Shown here one piece after another: positions 1 through 6,922 of a stretch of 20,862 nucleotides of DNA; the stretch's first letter is position 1, and each line of letters starts with the position of its first letter. Under the pieces are notes generated by a model that saw nothing but the letters and a program-made list of their open reading frames with translations, did no database searches and was not told the origin of the DNA. A program made the translations under genes and the position numbers. Source of the stretch: CAYRYU01 sp964428355 (lineage in GTDB: Bacteria > Muiribacteriota > Ozemobacteria > Ozemobacterales > Ozemobacteraceae). The DNA lies in assembly GCA_964428355.1 (NCBI GenBank), contig CAYRYU010000121.1:1-20862 (forward strand), given 5' to 3'.

Positions 1-20
1 ATGGAACATGTTCAAGGATC

Positions 21-315
21 TCATCTGCCCCCTGGCCTGGCATCCAGCCTGATTCCCGAGGAAGTCAGGAAATCCTCCGGCCCTTCGAGGGAGAACTGAT
101 ACCGGGCAGGAACCACAAGCCGTTCTCCGAAGCAGGTCAGGGGGGGGCGAAGGTCTGTCGCCACCGACCTTGCATTCGACGAGCATCTCGGGCACGCCAT
201 CCCACGTCACAAGGGAATCGACCTTGCGCTTCTCCCGATCCCGGATGTGCCAGAGCCCGGCGTCAATACCGTGGAAATCCTCGAAGAAAGCGCACCATTT
301 CTCTTCATGCGACAT
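21..315 (-). pseudogene. Possible small hypothetical protein with a 1-nt frameshift at a homopolymer
   Basis: Reading from an ATG at 313-315, the first ~55 codons give a protein-like sequence (begins MSHEEKWCAFFEDFHGID and includes WDGVPEMLVECKVGG). Frame 0 then enters a run of eight C (+ strand eight G at 140-147) and becomes an implausible Cys/Pro/Arg-rich string. If the run is read one base shorter, the frame continues as a plausible sequence containing FGERLVVPARYQFSLEGPEDFL and stops at a TGA at 21-23, giving about 97 residues. I do not recognise the family. There is no clear Shine-Dalgarno. The frameshift could be a sequencing or assembly error in the homopolymer, a real mutation, or my over-reading of a chance ORF. 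Unrelated in any visible way to the peptide locus. Confidence 0.35.
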
Positions 316-335
316 TTTTAGATCACACATCCATT

Positions 336-349
336 TTTGTCATGACAAA
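336..349. promoter_or_regulatory. 14-bp perfect palindrome between divergent genes
   Basis: TTTGTCA followed directly by TGACAAA, a perfect 7+7 palindrome in the AT-richer 316-575 intergenic region between the small - strand ORF and the + strand C11 protease. The position suits an operator for a dimeric regulator. I could not match it to a known regulator or find convincing -35/-10 boxes around it. The rest of this 260-bp intergenic shows nothing else I can support. Confidence 0.3.
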
Positions 350-575
350 TCCGTAATTCACCCAGAGTTTTCCATTGTGCACAAAAAAGAAACCACAGGG
401 TAACAACATCCACGACCCGGCCTTTCGACAACATTGGTCCGGAACATTTTTTCCTACCGGGGGGGGATGAAAAGCTTTCGGGAATTTTTCCAGAACGGCT
501 AAACCTTGTTCCGGAATTTGAAGAATAGGGAGCATGTGATTTTTGGATATTTCCAGGAAGCGAAGGAGCCTCGTG

Positions 576-1958
576 ATGCGAAAGACTGCTCTTGCCCTCT
601 TTCTGGCTTGTTTTCTCTGTTTCCTTGTTTCACCGTGCCATTCGGAAGAGAAAGAATGGACATTCATGGTTTTCCTGAATGCCGACAACGATCTGGATCC
701 TTTTTCCGTGGAAGACCAGTTCGAAATGAGCAAGGTGATCGGGAAGAAGAACCTCAACATCGTCACCCTGATCGATCGAGCGGGAATTCCCGCCAGGATG
801 AACTACATCGGCAACGGGTCGATCGACAAGATCAAGGATATGGGCGAACTCGACATGGGCGACTACCGCGTGATGGTTTCTTTCGTGAAGGAAGTCGTCG
901 CAAGGTACCCCGCGAAACACTACGTCCTCGACATCTGGAACCATGGCTCAGGGTGGCGGAGGAGGAACAACCGGGGCATCTTCAAGGGGATCTCCTATGA
1001 CGACTCGAGCGAGAACCACATTACGACGGGCCAGCTCGGAATCGCCCTGAGTGAGATAAAGACGATTCTCGGCAAGAACCTCGACATTCTTTCCATGGAT
1101 GCCTGCCTGATGCAGATGATGGAAGTGGGATACCAGATCCGGAAATCCGTCGACCTCATCGTCGCATCGGAAGAGACGGTCCCGGGTCTCGGGTATCCAT
1201 ATAATCTGATGCTGGGCGGGTTGACCGATGGGATGAAACCGGTCGATCTCGCGAAGAAAATGGTTGAGGCCTATACCGCCTACTATTCCTCGATCTGCGA
1301 CGCGAGCACCCTTTCCGTCGTTGCCGCCGGGAAGCTCGACGCCCTGAACTCCTCGATCGAGGCATTGGCCAGAGCGGTCATGACGGGGGATTTCTGCTAC
1401 GAGGTCCAGGCGGCTCTCGCGGGTGTGCAGCGTTACTCCCTGCCCGAGAACATCGATCTTCTTCATTTCGTGAAGCTCTTGAAGGGTTCGATCCGGGATA
1501 AAACGGTCCTCGAAGCCGCCGGGAATCTGGAAAAGGCGTTTTCCGAGGCCGTTCTCGCGAACGGCGTCAATGCGACAGGTTACGAGGGGCCGTATGGCGA
1601 ACGATGGCCCGTCAACCGCTCCCTGGCGAATTCCTGCGGAATGGCGATCTATTTCCCCGAGAACCCCGACACCTTCCTCCCGCAATACTCCGAACTGGAA
1701 TTTTCCCGCGATTGCGCGTGGGATGAAATGTTCCAGGACTATTTCCGAAAAGCCGCGGCAAAAGCCATCCTGGACGACCTCAACCACGGCGACTTTTCCT
1801 CGCTGCAGACGTTCACCCAGCCCGCCGGCAGCTTCGATCGCGAAACCGCCGACCTGGTCTACCGCAGAGTCTCCTTCGCTCTCTTCACCGAGCGTTCGAT
1901 TCCGTCCGCCTGCCAGGGCGAAGCCCGCCGGCTCCTCGACAAGATGAGGGCCGATTGA
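576..1958 (+). CDS. Secreted clostripain-type cysteine protease (peptidase family C11)
   Basis: 460 residues. The ATG at 576 is preferred over an upstream in-frame TTG (543) because AAGGAG lies 7 nt before it and it begins directly with a signal peptide (MRKTALALFLACFLCFLVSP, residues 1-20). The mature part opens with the family pattern KEWTFMVFLNADNDLD (about 26-41). The catalytic dyad is visible: His123 in WNHGSGW and Cys177 in SMDACLMQMMEV. C11 enzymes (clostripain relatives) usually cut after Arg or Lys and self-process. The protein should act in the periplasm or outside the cell. It is convergent to the oxidoreductase/toroid gene and 385 bp away. A role in maturing the exported peptides is possible but only inferred from proximity. 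The C-terminal ~150 residues match nothing I recognise. Confidence 0.85.
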   Translation: MRKTALALFLACFLCFLVSPCHSEEKEWTFMVFLNADNDLDPFSVEDQFEMSKVIGKKNLNIVTLIDRAGIPARMNYIGNGSIDKIKDMGELDMGDYRVMVSFVKEVVARYPAKHYVLDIWNHGSGWRRRNNRGIFKGISYDDSSENHITTGQLGIALSEIKTILGKNLDILSMDACLMQMMEVGYQIRKSVDLIVASEETVPGLGYPYNLMLGGLTDGMKPVDLAKKMVEAYTAYYSSICDASTLSVVAAGKLDALNSSIEALARAVMTGDFCYEVQAALAGVQRYSLPENIDLLHFVKLLKGSIRDKTVLEAAGNLEKAFSEAVLANGVNATGYEGPYGERWPVNRSLANSCGMAIYFPENPDTFLPQYSELEFSRDCAWDEMFQDYFRKAAAKAILDDLNHGDFSSLQTFTQPAGSFDRETADLVYRRVSFALFTERSIPSACQGEARRLLDKMRAD

Positions 1959-1963
1959 CGCTC

Positions 1964-1978
1964 CCGATTCGGAATCGG
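1964..1978 (+). other. Small hairpin just after the C11 protease stop
   Basis: CCGATT-CGG-AATCGG: a perfect 6-bp stem with a 3-nt loop starting 5 nt after the TGA. No T-tract follows, so it is a weak intrinsic-terminator candidate or an mRNA 3'-end structure. Confidence 0.3.
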
Positions 1979-2343
1979 AATGTTCGGCATCTTCCGGGCG
2001 GAAACGGGACTCAGGCGTCCCCGACACGCCGCCATCCGTGGGCGACAGGTCTTGGGGGCCAATCTCTGTCAGGGTGAAGCCCCCGATCTCGATGAACTCC
2101 ACGCATCCTGCAAGGGACTCGGAAACGCCCCGCACGATGGCTGGGGAAGCGCTGCTCAGGAATACCTTGCATTCCCGGATATCAACTCCGATTTTTCAAG
2201 ATACTCCTGACCCTCGAGAGTAAGGGACTTCGGCGACCTGGGAACGGGGTCGGAGATTGCCGATCTGGTGTCTTTACTTTCGAAGGACCTGGGCGCGCAA
2301 AGGAATCCGGTTCCCCTGGAAGCCCAGGGAAGCCCGTTTCAAC
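1979..2343. other. Convergent intergenic stretch with possible gene remnant
   Basis: No intact gene supported. On the - strand two adjacent frames read protein-like: one ends in EGQEYLEKSELISGNARYS and a stop at about 2208; the other continues with SPAIVRGVSESLAGCVEF and FIEIGGFTLTEIGPQDL before running antisense into the C11 gene. This could be a frameshifted remnant of a gene, but GC-rich DNA gives long open frames by chance. A hairpin at 2311-2331 is listed separately. Confidence 0.25.
2311..2331 (-). terminator. Hairpin downstream of the oxidoreductase/toroid gene
   Basis: On the - strand TTCCCTGG-GCTT-CCAGGGGAA forms an 8-bp stem with one bulged G, about 13 nt after the TAA at 2344-2346. 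No clear U-tract follows, so it is a candidate 3'-end structure for the tailoring operon, not a textbook intrinsic terminator. Confidence 0.35.
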
Positions 2344-4518
2344 TTACTCCTCGAGGGCGAGGCGGGCCCAGGCAGTGGTTATGCGGCCCTTGTCGTGGCA
2401 GGAGTAGAAGATGCGGTCTTCGCCGTCGTCCATCCAGTAATACAAGACCGGCTCCCCAGGCCATCTTCCGCCCGACTGTCTCGAGCGCAACCACTCGATC
2501 CCGTTCTCAACGACCATGGCGGTATCTCCGAGCGCTTTCAGGGCGAGAAGGGCCGCGGCGGTCGAAATGACCGACCCGAACCAGTCGCCACGCGGACCGG
2601 CCCAGCGAACGAGGCAGTTCCGGCCCTTGCGGATCTGGTCCGAAAACCGTTCAGAGTCGAAGGCGGCAAGGAACCGCAGTGCGAAGTACACGGGAATGGT
2701 CGGGTTGGGATACCACTTCCCCGTCCATGCGCCGTTCTCGTCTTGCCGGGACTTCAGATAGGCGGCGCAGGCCTCGAGTTCGGCGGCGAATTCGGCGGGG
2801 GCGATCTTTTGAAGAAGGTAGGCCAGATGGGCGGTGGTTTCCACGGAAACCCCGCGCCAGTAGGGTGCCCGCCCCTCGAGAACGGTCTTGAACCCACCCT
2901 CTTCACGGCAGAAGAATTTCCCGACGACGGCCCGAAGGCTGGGAATGAGTGTCTCCACGGGAGTCCCGTTCGCCCACAACCCCTCGATCACGAAAGCGCT
3001 GTCGGCGGCGGTAACCCCGTATCCGTGATGGTATTCCCAGAGATGGTCCCGGGCGACCGCAAGCAGGTATTTCTCGCCGATGCCGTTGCGCTCGCTCTGA
3101 AGAATCAACCCGTAGAAGGCGATGTCACCTTCTTCGTTTACGTTCTCGAAAAGCGGCTCCCGGGGAGTGCAACGGTAGATGTGACAGACGGTCAGGGGTT
3201 CCGGGCGGAAACCTCTTTGGGGAACCTCCGTCTGGGGGCTTCGTTTCGCGCCCTCCGACAGGAACTCCCTCGCGGCCTCGCCGCCGCGCTTTCCCGAAAG
3301 AAGGGCGGCGTCCATGCCGTAGGGGAAAAGGTCGGCGGGATCCACGAACATCGAATCTCCTGCGAGGAACAGGCCTTCGATCGGGTTCAGGATCCTGTCG
3401 TTCCATTCTCCGTAGGCTTGGGGAGTGATCCGGGGACCGATCATGTCCCAGTGCTTCAGATCGCTCATGACGACCTTGCCGGGATCGACCTCCCCGATGC
3501 CGAGCTTTCCAAGCCGCGCAACGGTTTCACCGATGGTTGCGGCAACCGGTTGTTCGCGCAGTTTCTTTGATGCCTCACCCACGTAATAGATGGTCAGCAG
3601 AACCATGTCCTGGGCAAAACCTCCGTGCCGGATCACGGTGTTGAAAGGCTGGTCGGGGGTTACGATGTAGGCGAACTCCCTGATCGCACAGCCTTTCAGG
3701 CCGATCACGACGGCTGTTCCCGGGCCGAACCGGATTCCCGACAACGTCCGTTTCGATTCCTCCCCAAGACCCGGAACCAGGCGGGCGGTCACCGGAGCGG
3801 GGGTGGTGACGATGACCGATCTCGCGGTTACACGCTCCGGACTGCCGTTCCGATCGAACGAGATCCGGAAGCCTTCCTCCTCTTCCACGATGGCGGTGAC
3901 CGCGGCTTCCAAGACCGGCTTTTGGGGCAACCGGCTCAGAAAGGCTTCGACGAGTTCACCGTTTCCGCCCCGATGGTGGCTGACGTCGAACCGGGACAGC
4001 GCGTCCAGGCGGCGCTGGGGAAGATAGAGTTCGGGCCTCCCGGGATGGATGACCCTGAAAAAGGAAGAAAGAATGCGGTGACACAGAGACTTCCCGGCCG
4101 TGTCGGAGCCGGGTTTCCCGGTCAGAAGGTCGAGGAACGACAACTGGGACTCGGAAGAAGCCTGCGCGACCTCGCGCCCGAAGAATTCAGCCATCTCGAT
4201 GGGGTCGTTGCACCCCAGGTTCTTCAGGCATTCCGCAACAGTCGAGCCACAGGTGAGGTTTCCCGCCAGGGAGACCCCGAGCGGTCCGCTTTCGGGAACG
4301 ATCGCGGAGGATTCGAACTCGAAGGGAACGAGCTCACGCGGATAGGGGAAGATCGAGCCGAGTTCGTAGGTGAACCCTTTTGCCTGGCGGGTCTCGACCC
4401 GCCCCCCCGCGCGGTTTTCCCGCTCGAGAAGGATGGTCTTTTTGTCCCGCAGTGAATAGGCGGCAGCGAGTCCCGCGAGGCCCGCCCCGATGATGGCGAC
4501 GTCGAAACGGTCATTCAT
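2344..4518 (-). CDS. FAD-dependent amine-oxidase-type oxidoreductase fused to a squalene-cyclase/prenyltransferase-like toroid domain
   Basis: 724 residues. Start ATG at 4516-4518 with AAGGAA upstream, overlapping the previous stop as ATGA (4515-4518), so the two genes are probably translationally coupled. N-terminal part (about 1-420): Rossmann FAD-binding loop GAGLAG at 11-16, acidic Glu32 after the second strand, RAGGR at 36-40, and the closing FAD motif FLAGDSMFVDPADLFPYGMDAA near 382-403. This is the flavin amine oxidase / protoporphyrinogen-oxidase / carotenoid-desaturase fold. C-terminal part (about 425-724): helical repeats with QW-like motifs (SRQDENGAW near 590, WLRSRQSGGRWPGE near 675), typical of the alpha/alpha toroid of squalene-hopene cyclases and protein prenyltransferases. 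I see no DxDD cyclase motif, so a class II terpene cyclase reaction is not supported. Cytosolic. No standard RiPP tailoring enzyme is nearby, so it is the leading candidate for modifying the precursors. Substrate unknown. Confidence 0.75.
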   Translation of the reverse strand: MNDRFDVAIIGAGLAGLAAAYSLRDKKTILLERENRAGGRVETRQAKGFTYELGSIFPYPRELVPFEFESSAIVPESGPLGVSLAGNLTCGSTVAECLKNLGCNDPIEMAEFFGREVAQASSESQLSFLDLLTGKPGSDTAGKSLCHRILSSFFRVIHPGRPELYLPQRRLDALSRFDVSHHRGGNGELVEAFLSRLPQKPVLEAAVTAIVEEEEGFRISFDRNGSPERVTARSVIVTTPAPVTARLVPGLGEESKRTLSGIRFGPGTAVVIGLKGCAIREFAYIVTPDQPFNTVIRHGGFAQDMVLLTIYYVGEASKKLREQPVAATIGETVARLGKLGIGEVDPGKVVMSDLKHWDMIGPRITPQAYGEWNDRILNPIEGLFLAGDSMFVDPADLFPYGMDAALLSGKRGGEAAREFLSEGAKRSPQTEVPQRGFRPEPLTVCHIYRCTPREPLFENVNEEGDIAFYGLILQSERNGIGEKYLLAVARDHLWEYHHGYGVTAADSAFVIEGLWANGTPVETLIPSLRAVVGKFFCREEGGFKTVLEGRAPYWRGVSVETTAHLAYLLQKIAPAEFAAELEACAAYLKSRQDENGAWTGKWYPNPTIPVYFALRFLAAFDSERFSDQIRKGRNCLVRWAGPRGDWFGSVISTAAALLALKALGDTAMVVENGIEWLRSRQSGGRWPGEPVLYYWMDDGEDRIFYSCHDKGRITTAWARLALEE

Positions 4519-5810
4519 TCGGATTTCCTTTTGAATGGAGGCCTGGGCATCCAGGTGTGCGCAACCGACAGGTAGGCTTTCGCCTCGGTAACCCGGCCTT
4601 CCTGGAACACCAGCTTGATGTGGTTGATACTTCGAAGGAGAACGCTGACCTGGGACCAACGGAAAAGGGCGGAAGCCTGCTTCAGGTGCTCCGGCCAGAG
4701 GTCCGGTTTTTCGTACTGGTGGTTTCCGCCGGGATACTGCATCAGGGCATCTCGCTTCTGCGGCAGGCAAAGCCCCCGAGCGACCAGGAAGTCCAGGAAG
4801 CGGGCATAACGGTCCTTGATCTCGGGCGACGGGCCGAGGCTGCACTCCAGACCGATCTTGGGCCCGATTTCACCCGAAAACGCAGGCAGATCGACGTCGC
4901 AATCGATCCGATCGACAAAAGGGGCAAGTGACGCCATCTCCCTGGAAAGCGAGGCGCGGTTTCCCTGCCACCCGGTTCTCCCGAGCCATCGCGGAACAGC
5001 CGACCGCGGGATGTTCCGGACGCAAAGGCGGAGGGGGCTCCCCTCGCGCGAGAGCATCGTTCCCATCTGGAAAACGTATGATCCCTTGGGGAGCTCGTCG
5101 AAACACCTGACGAGCAGATCTTTCTGGGCCTCGGGAAGCGGCCTCCCCAGCACCAGGGGAAAAGCGCGATCGTGGACCCAGAAGCAATCCGTCGCCATTT
5201 CCGCGATGGTTTTCTGCGCCTTCGCCGCCCTCTTGGATCCTGCATTTTGAAACCGGATCGGAGAAGACGAAGAGGGCCTTGCAGCGGTGGGGTTCAATTG
5301 GCGCGGACTAAAGTCCGCTGCAACAGGATCATCCCGGAAACTGGTTTTCGGCCCGCAATCATCAACGGTCATACCCTGATATCGCAACCCGAAGAAGAAG
5401 CTGGGCACCGGAACCCCTGTGGCCGCCTGCGCCCGGGCCGTATCGAACTCGAGCCAGACGTGATCGGCCCTTCGACCGAGTTCGGTCCCCGCAGTGGTCC
5501 ATTCACGGGCGAAGGCCGCAAGACGTTTCCAACAGGTGTTCTTCAGAATACCCGAGGGAAGACGCCTTTCCGCTCTCGCCCCAGAAAGGACGTCCCCGCC
5601 TGCCTCCTCGTCGGTGAGATGGAGAAGGAAATCCGCGTTGGCACGCTCTTCCCCGAGCCGGCATTCGAACCCGAAGAAGCTGCTGAGCCTGATGGGAAGC
5701 AAACGGGCGACGCGCCGGATCCGTTCGAAGCCTTTCTCCGAAATCAAAGCCTTCGGAAAAACCGGAGCCAGGATTTCCAGGTACCGCAAAAAAGAGTCTT
5801 CCCGGTTCAT
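4515..5810 (-). CDS. Unrecognised protein, coupled to the oxidoreductase/toroid fusion
   Basis: 431 residues, ATG at 5808-5810 with only a weak GAGTGAG upstream. No signal peptide or membrane segment. The N-terminal third contains FFGFECRLGEE (45-55), ADFLLHLT, HVWLEFD (117-123) and VPSFFFGLRY (134-143). The C-terminal half contains IGLECSLGP and ends basic. I do not recognise a domain and see no catalytic motif. Residues about 161-185 (DPVAADFSPRQLNPTAARPSSS) are low in character and are encoded by a palindromic repeat element (5303-5318), which seems to have inserted in frame. The natural family is probably about 30-40 residues shorter. The ATGA overlap with the downstream fusion protein suggests the two act together, perhaps as a partner or substrate-binding subunit. 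Confidence 0.7.
   Translation of the reverse strand: MNREDSFLRYLEILAPVFPKALISEKGFERIRRVARLLPIRLSSFFGFECRLGEERANADFLLHLTDEEAGGDVLSGARAERRLPSGILKNTCWKRLAAFAREWTTAGTELGRRADHVWLEFDTARAQAATGVPVPSFFFGLRYQGMTVDDCGPKTSFRDDPVAADFSPRQLNPTAARPSSSSPIRFQNAGSKRAAKAQKTIAEMATDCFWVHDRAFPLVLGRPLPEAQKDLLVRCFDELPKGSYVFQMGTMLSREGSPLRLCVRNIPRSAVPRWLGRTGWQGNRASLSREMASLAPFVDRIDCDVDLPAFSGEIGPKIGLECSLGPSPEIKDRYARFLDFLVARGLCLPQKRDALMQYPGGNHQYEKPDLWPEHLKQASALFRWSQVSVLLRSINHIKLVFQEGRVTEAKAYLSVAHTWMPRPPFKRKSE
5303..5318. repeat. Palindromic repeat element inside a coding region
   Basis: GCGGACT-AA-AGTCCGC, a perfect 7-bp inverted repeat, with partial extension of the pairing (TTG at 5298-5300 with CAA at 5321-5323). From memory, this GCGGACT(T/A)AAGTCCGC type recurs as a dispersed palindromic element in several environmental bacterial genomes. 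It lies in frame in the 431-residue gene and codes for a stretch with no resemblance to its surroundings. Confidence 0.5.
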
Positions 5811-5870
5811 CTCACTCGATTCTTACAGGAACATCCATGATTACGCAAAAAGGTAATCGTCGCATTTTTC

Positions 5871-5894
5871 TCGGCGGGTCCGAAGGCCCCGCCC
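5871..5894. repeat. GC-rich dispersed-repeat-like hairpin
   Basis: GGCGGGTCC-GAA-GGCCCCGCC (stem of 9 with one mismatch), between the 431-residue gene and precursor 1. It looks like a REP/MITE-type dispersed element. On the - strand it is followed by A residues and not T, so it is not an intrinsic terminator for the upstream gene. Other than this, the terminator at 6004-6047 and a possible GCGC inverted repeat near 5939-5958, the 5811-6079 intergenic holds nothing I can support. TTGCGT-17-TAAGAA just before the 5810 start is a very weak promoter candidate. Confidence 0.4.
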
Positions 5895-6003
5895 TACCAT
5901 TCGCCACATCGACTTTCGAAATTCGTGAGAGGATGTGGGGCGCATAGCCTGAGGCGCACTGCTTCGAGACAATTGGGATCGTTCTTTAGAGGGAGTAAAA
6001 ATC

Positions 6004-6047
6004 CGAAAAAGGAAAACGGGCAGAGACTGGCGGTCTGGCCTCTGCTC
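6004..6047 (-). terminator. Terminator-like hairpin after precursor 1
   Basis: On the - strand GAGCAGAG pairs with CTCTGCCC (7 of 8 pairs) around a 14-nt loop at 6018-6047, then a T-rich tract (TTTTCCTTTTT). It lies 33 nt after the TAA of precursor 1. The same structure follows precursor 2 with base changes that keep 7 of 8 pairs, which supports function. Confidence 0.6.
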
Positions 6048-6079
6048 GCTGGAGTCCTTATAGACCAGGATAGGGGATA

Positions 6080-6697
6080 TTACCAGGAACCCACTGTTGA
6101 AGACGCATTGATGGCCGCACTGTTGAACCAGCAACATGCTGAATAAAAAGCCACGTCTAACCATCCTCCGATATCCTCGAAAAATCCCCCCCCACCGGCA
6201 ATACTTTCGAGTTCGGAATCGTCCAGTTCATCTGACGGCTTCGCGGGGAGAACGAAGAAGAATTTCTTCGGATCGCTTTCGACAACCTCGAGGGAGACAT
6301 CCTTGGGCATCTGGATTCCAAACTCTTTCTGGATCGCGGCCCTGGTATCACTGACGAGGGCTTTCCGGAAACCTTCATCCAGCCAGCTTCTCAGAGCCAG
6401 CACGGTGTAATATTGCTGAAGGCCGGGCTTTTTCATCTTCTTGATCTTTTCGATATCGTCCAACCCTTTTTTCCCGATCTCCTTGGCGGGTTTGGGGGGA
6501 AGGATGAAGAAGATTTTCTTCGAAGTCTCTTCGAGAATTTCCGGGGTCACTCCCTCGGGGATTTCGTATCCGGCTTCCTTCTGGATGACTTTTCGCGGGT
6601 TGGCAACAAACTGTTTCTTGAAAGCCTCATCCTTCCAGGCCTTGGTGACGATGGCGGCCATTTTGGCTTTTGGAAAATTCGCAGATTTGGGGGTCAT
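6080..6697 (-). CDS. RiPP precursor 1: tandem NHLP-type leader, Gly-Gly, Trp-ended core
   Basis: 205 residues. ATG at 6697 chosen because GAGGAG lies just upstream; the longer frame to 6781 has no ribosome site and covers the promoter. Two successive leader copies of the nitrile-hydratase-alpha-like (NHLP) kind are visible: residues 16-85 (AWKDEAF, RKVIQKEAGYEIP, FFILPPKPAKE) and 98-169 (SWLDEGF, RAAIQKEFGIQMP, FFFVLPAKPSDELDD, ending ELESIAGG). Only the second copy keeps the Gly-Gly (168-169) that the C39 peptidase of the 14840 transporter should cut. The predicted core is residues 170-205 (36 aa): aromatic, with Cys188-Cys189, several Ser/Thr and a C-terminal Trp. The first NHLP copy is joined by a Lys-rich linker (KKMKK at 86-90). 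Close paralogue of precursor 2. Confidence 0.85.
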   Translation of the reverse strand: MTPKSANFPKAKMAAIVTKAWKDEAFKKQFVANPRKVIQKEAGYEIPEGVTPEILEETSKKIFFILPPKPAKEIGKKGLDDIEKIKKMKKPGLQQYYTVLALRSWLDEGFRKALVSDTRAAIQKEFGIQMPKDVSLEVVESDPKKFFFVLPAKPSDELDDSELESIAGGGGFFEDIGGWLDVAFYSACCWFNSAAINASSTVGSW

Positions 6698-6752
6698 CTC
6701 ATTCTCCTCAGAAAAATTGGGGCGAGAACCTCGGCTCAATTCCCATGTTGCC

Positions 6753-6781
6753 AAAATATAGAAGCCCAAGAACATTTGCAA
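6753..6781 (-). promoter_or_regulatory. Sigma70-type promoter of precursor 1
   Basis: On the - strand TTGCAA (6776-6781), 17-nt spacer, TATTTT (6753-6758), with 55 nt between the -10 box and the ATG. The spacing and the distance to the start are identical to the promoter of precursor 2, which supports it. Confidence 0.55.
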
Positions 6782-6847
6782 GTGAATTTTTTCACCCCGG
6801 ATGGGAGATTTTGTGAACCTACCTTCTTTTACGAGGGGGAAGGCCGC

Positions 6848-6888
6848 AAAACCAAAACGAGCGGAGACTGGCGGTCCGGCCTCTGCTC
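6848..6888 (-). terminator. Terminator-like hairpin after precursor 2
   Basis: On the - strand GAGCAGAG pairs with CTCCGCTC (7 of 8) at 6859-6888, followed by TTTTGGTTTT, 34 nt after the precursor 2 TAA. It is the counterpart of the structure after precursor 1. The mismatch sits at a different position in each copy. Confidence 0.6.
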
Positions 6889-6922
6889 GCTGGAGTTCCT
6901 TTGGACCCGGGAGCGGTGGATA

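Noticed and set aside
948..2135. Long - strand open frame (395 codons) opposite the C11 protease
   Set aside because: Antisense to a protein with intact catalytic motifs and signal peptide. Its sequence over that part is the low-complexity mirror typical of GC-rich DNA.
2257..4455. Long + strand open frames opposite the oxidoreductase/toroid gene
   Set aside because: They are shadows. The - strand frame has FAD and QW motifs, a ribosome site and an ATGA junction.
2344..4518. Squalene-hopene cyclase function for the fusion's C-terminal part
   Set aside because: No DxDD proton-donor motif is visible and the domain (~300 residues) is about half the size of a full two-domain cyclase.
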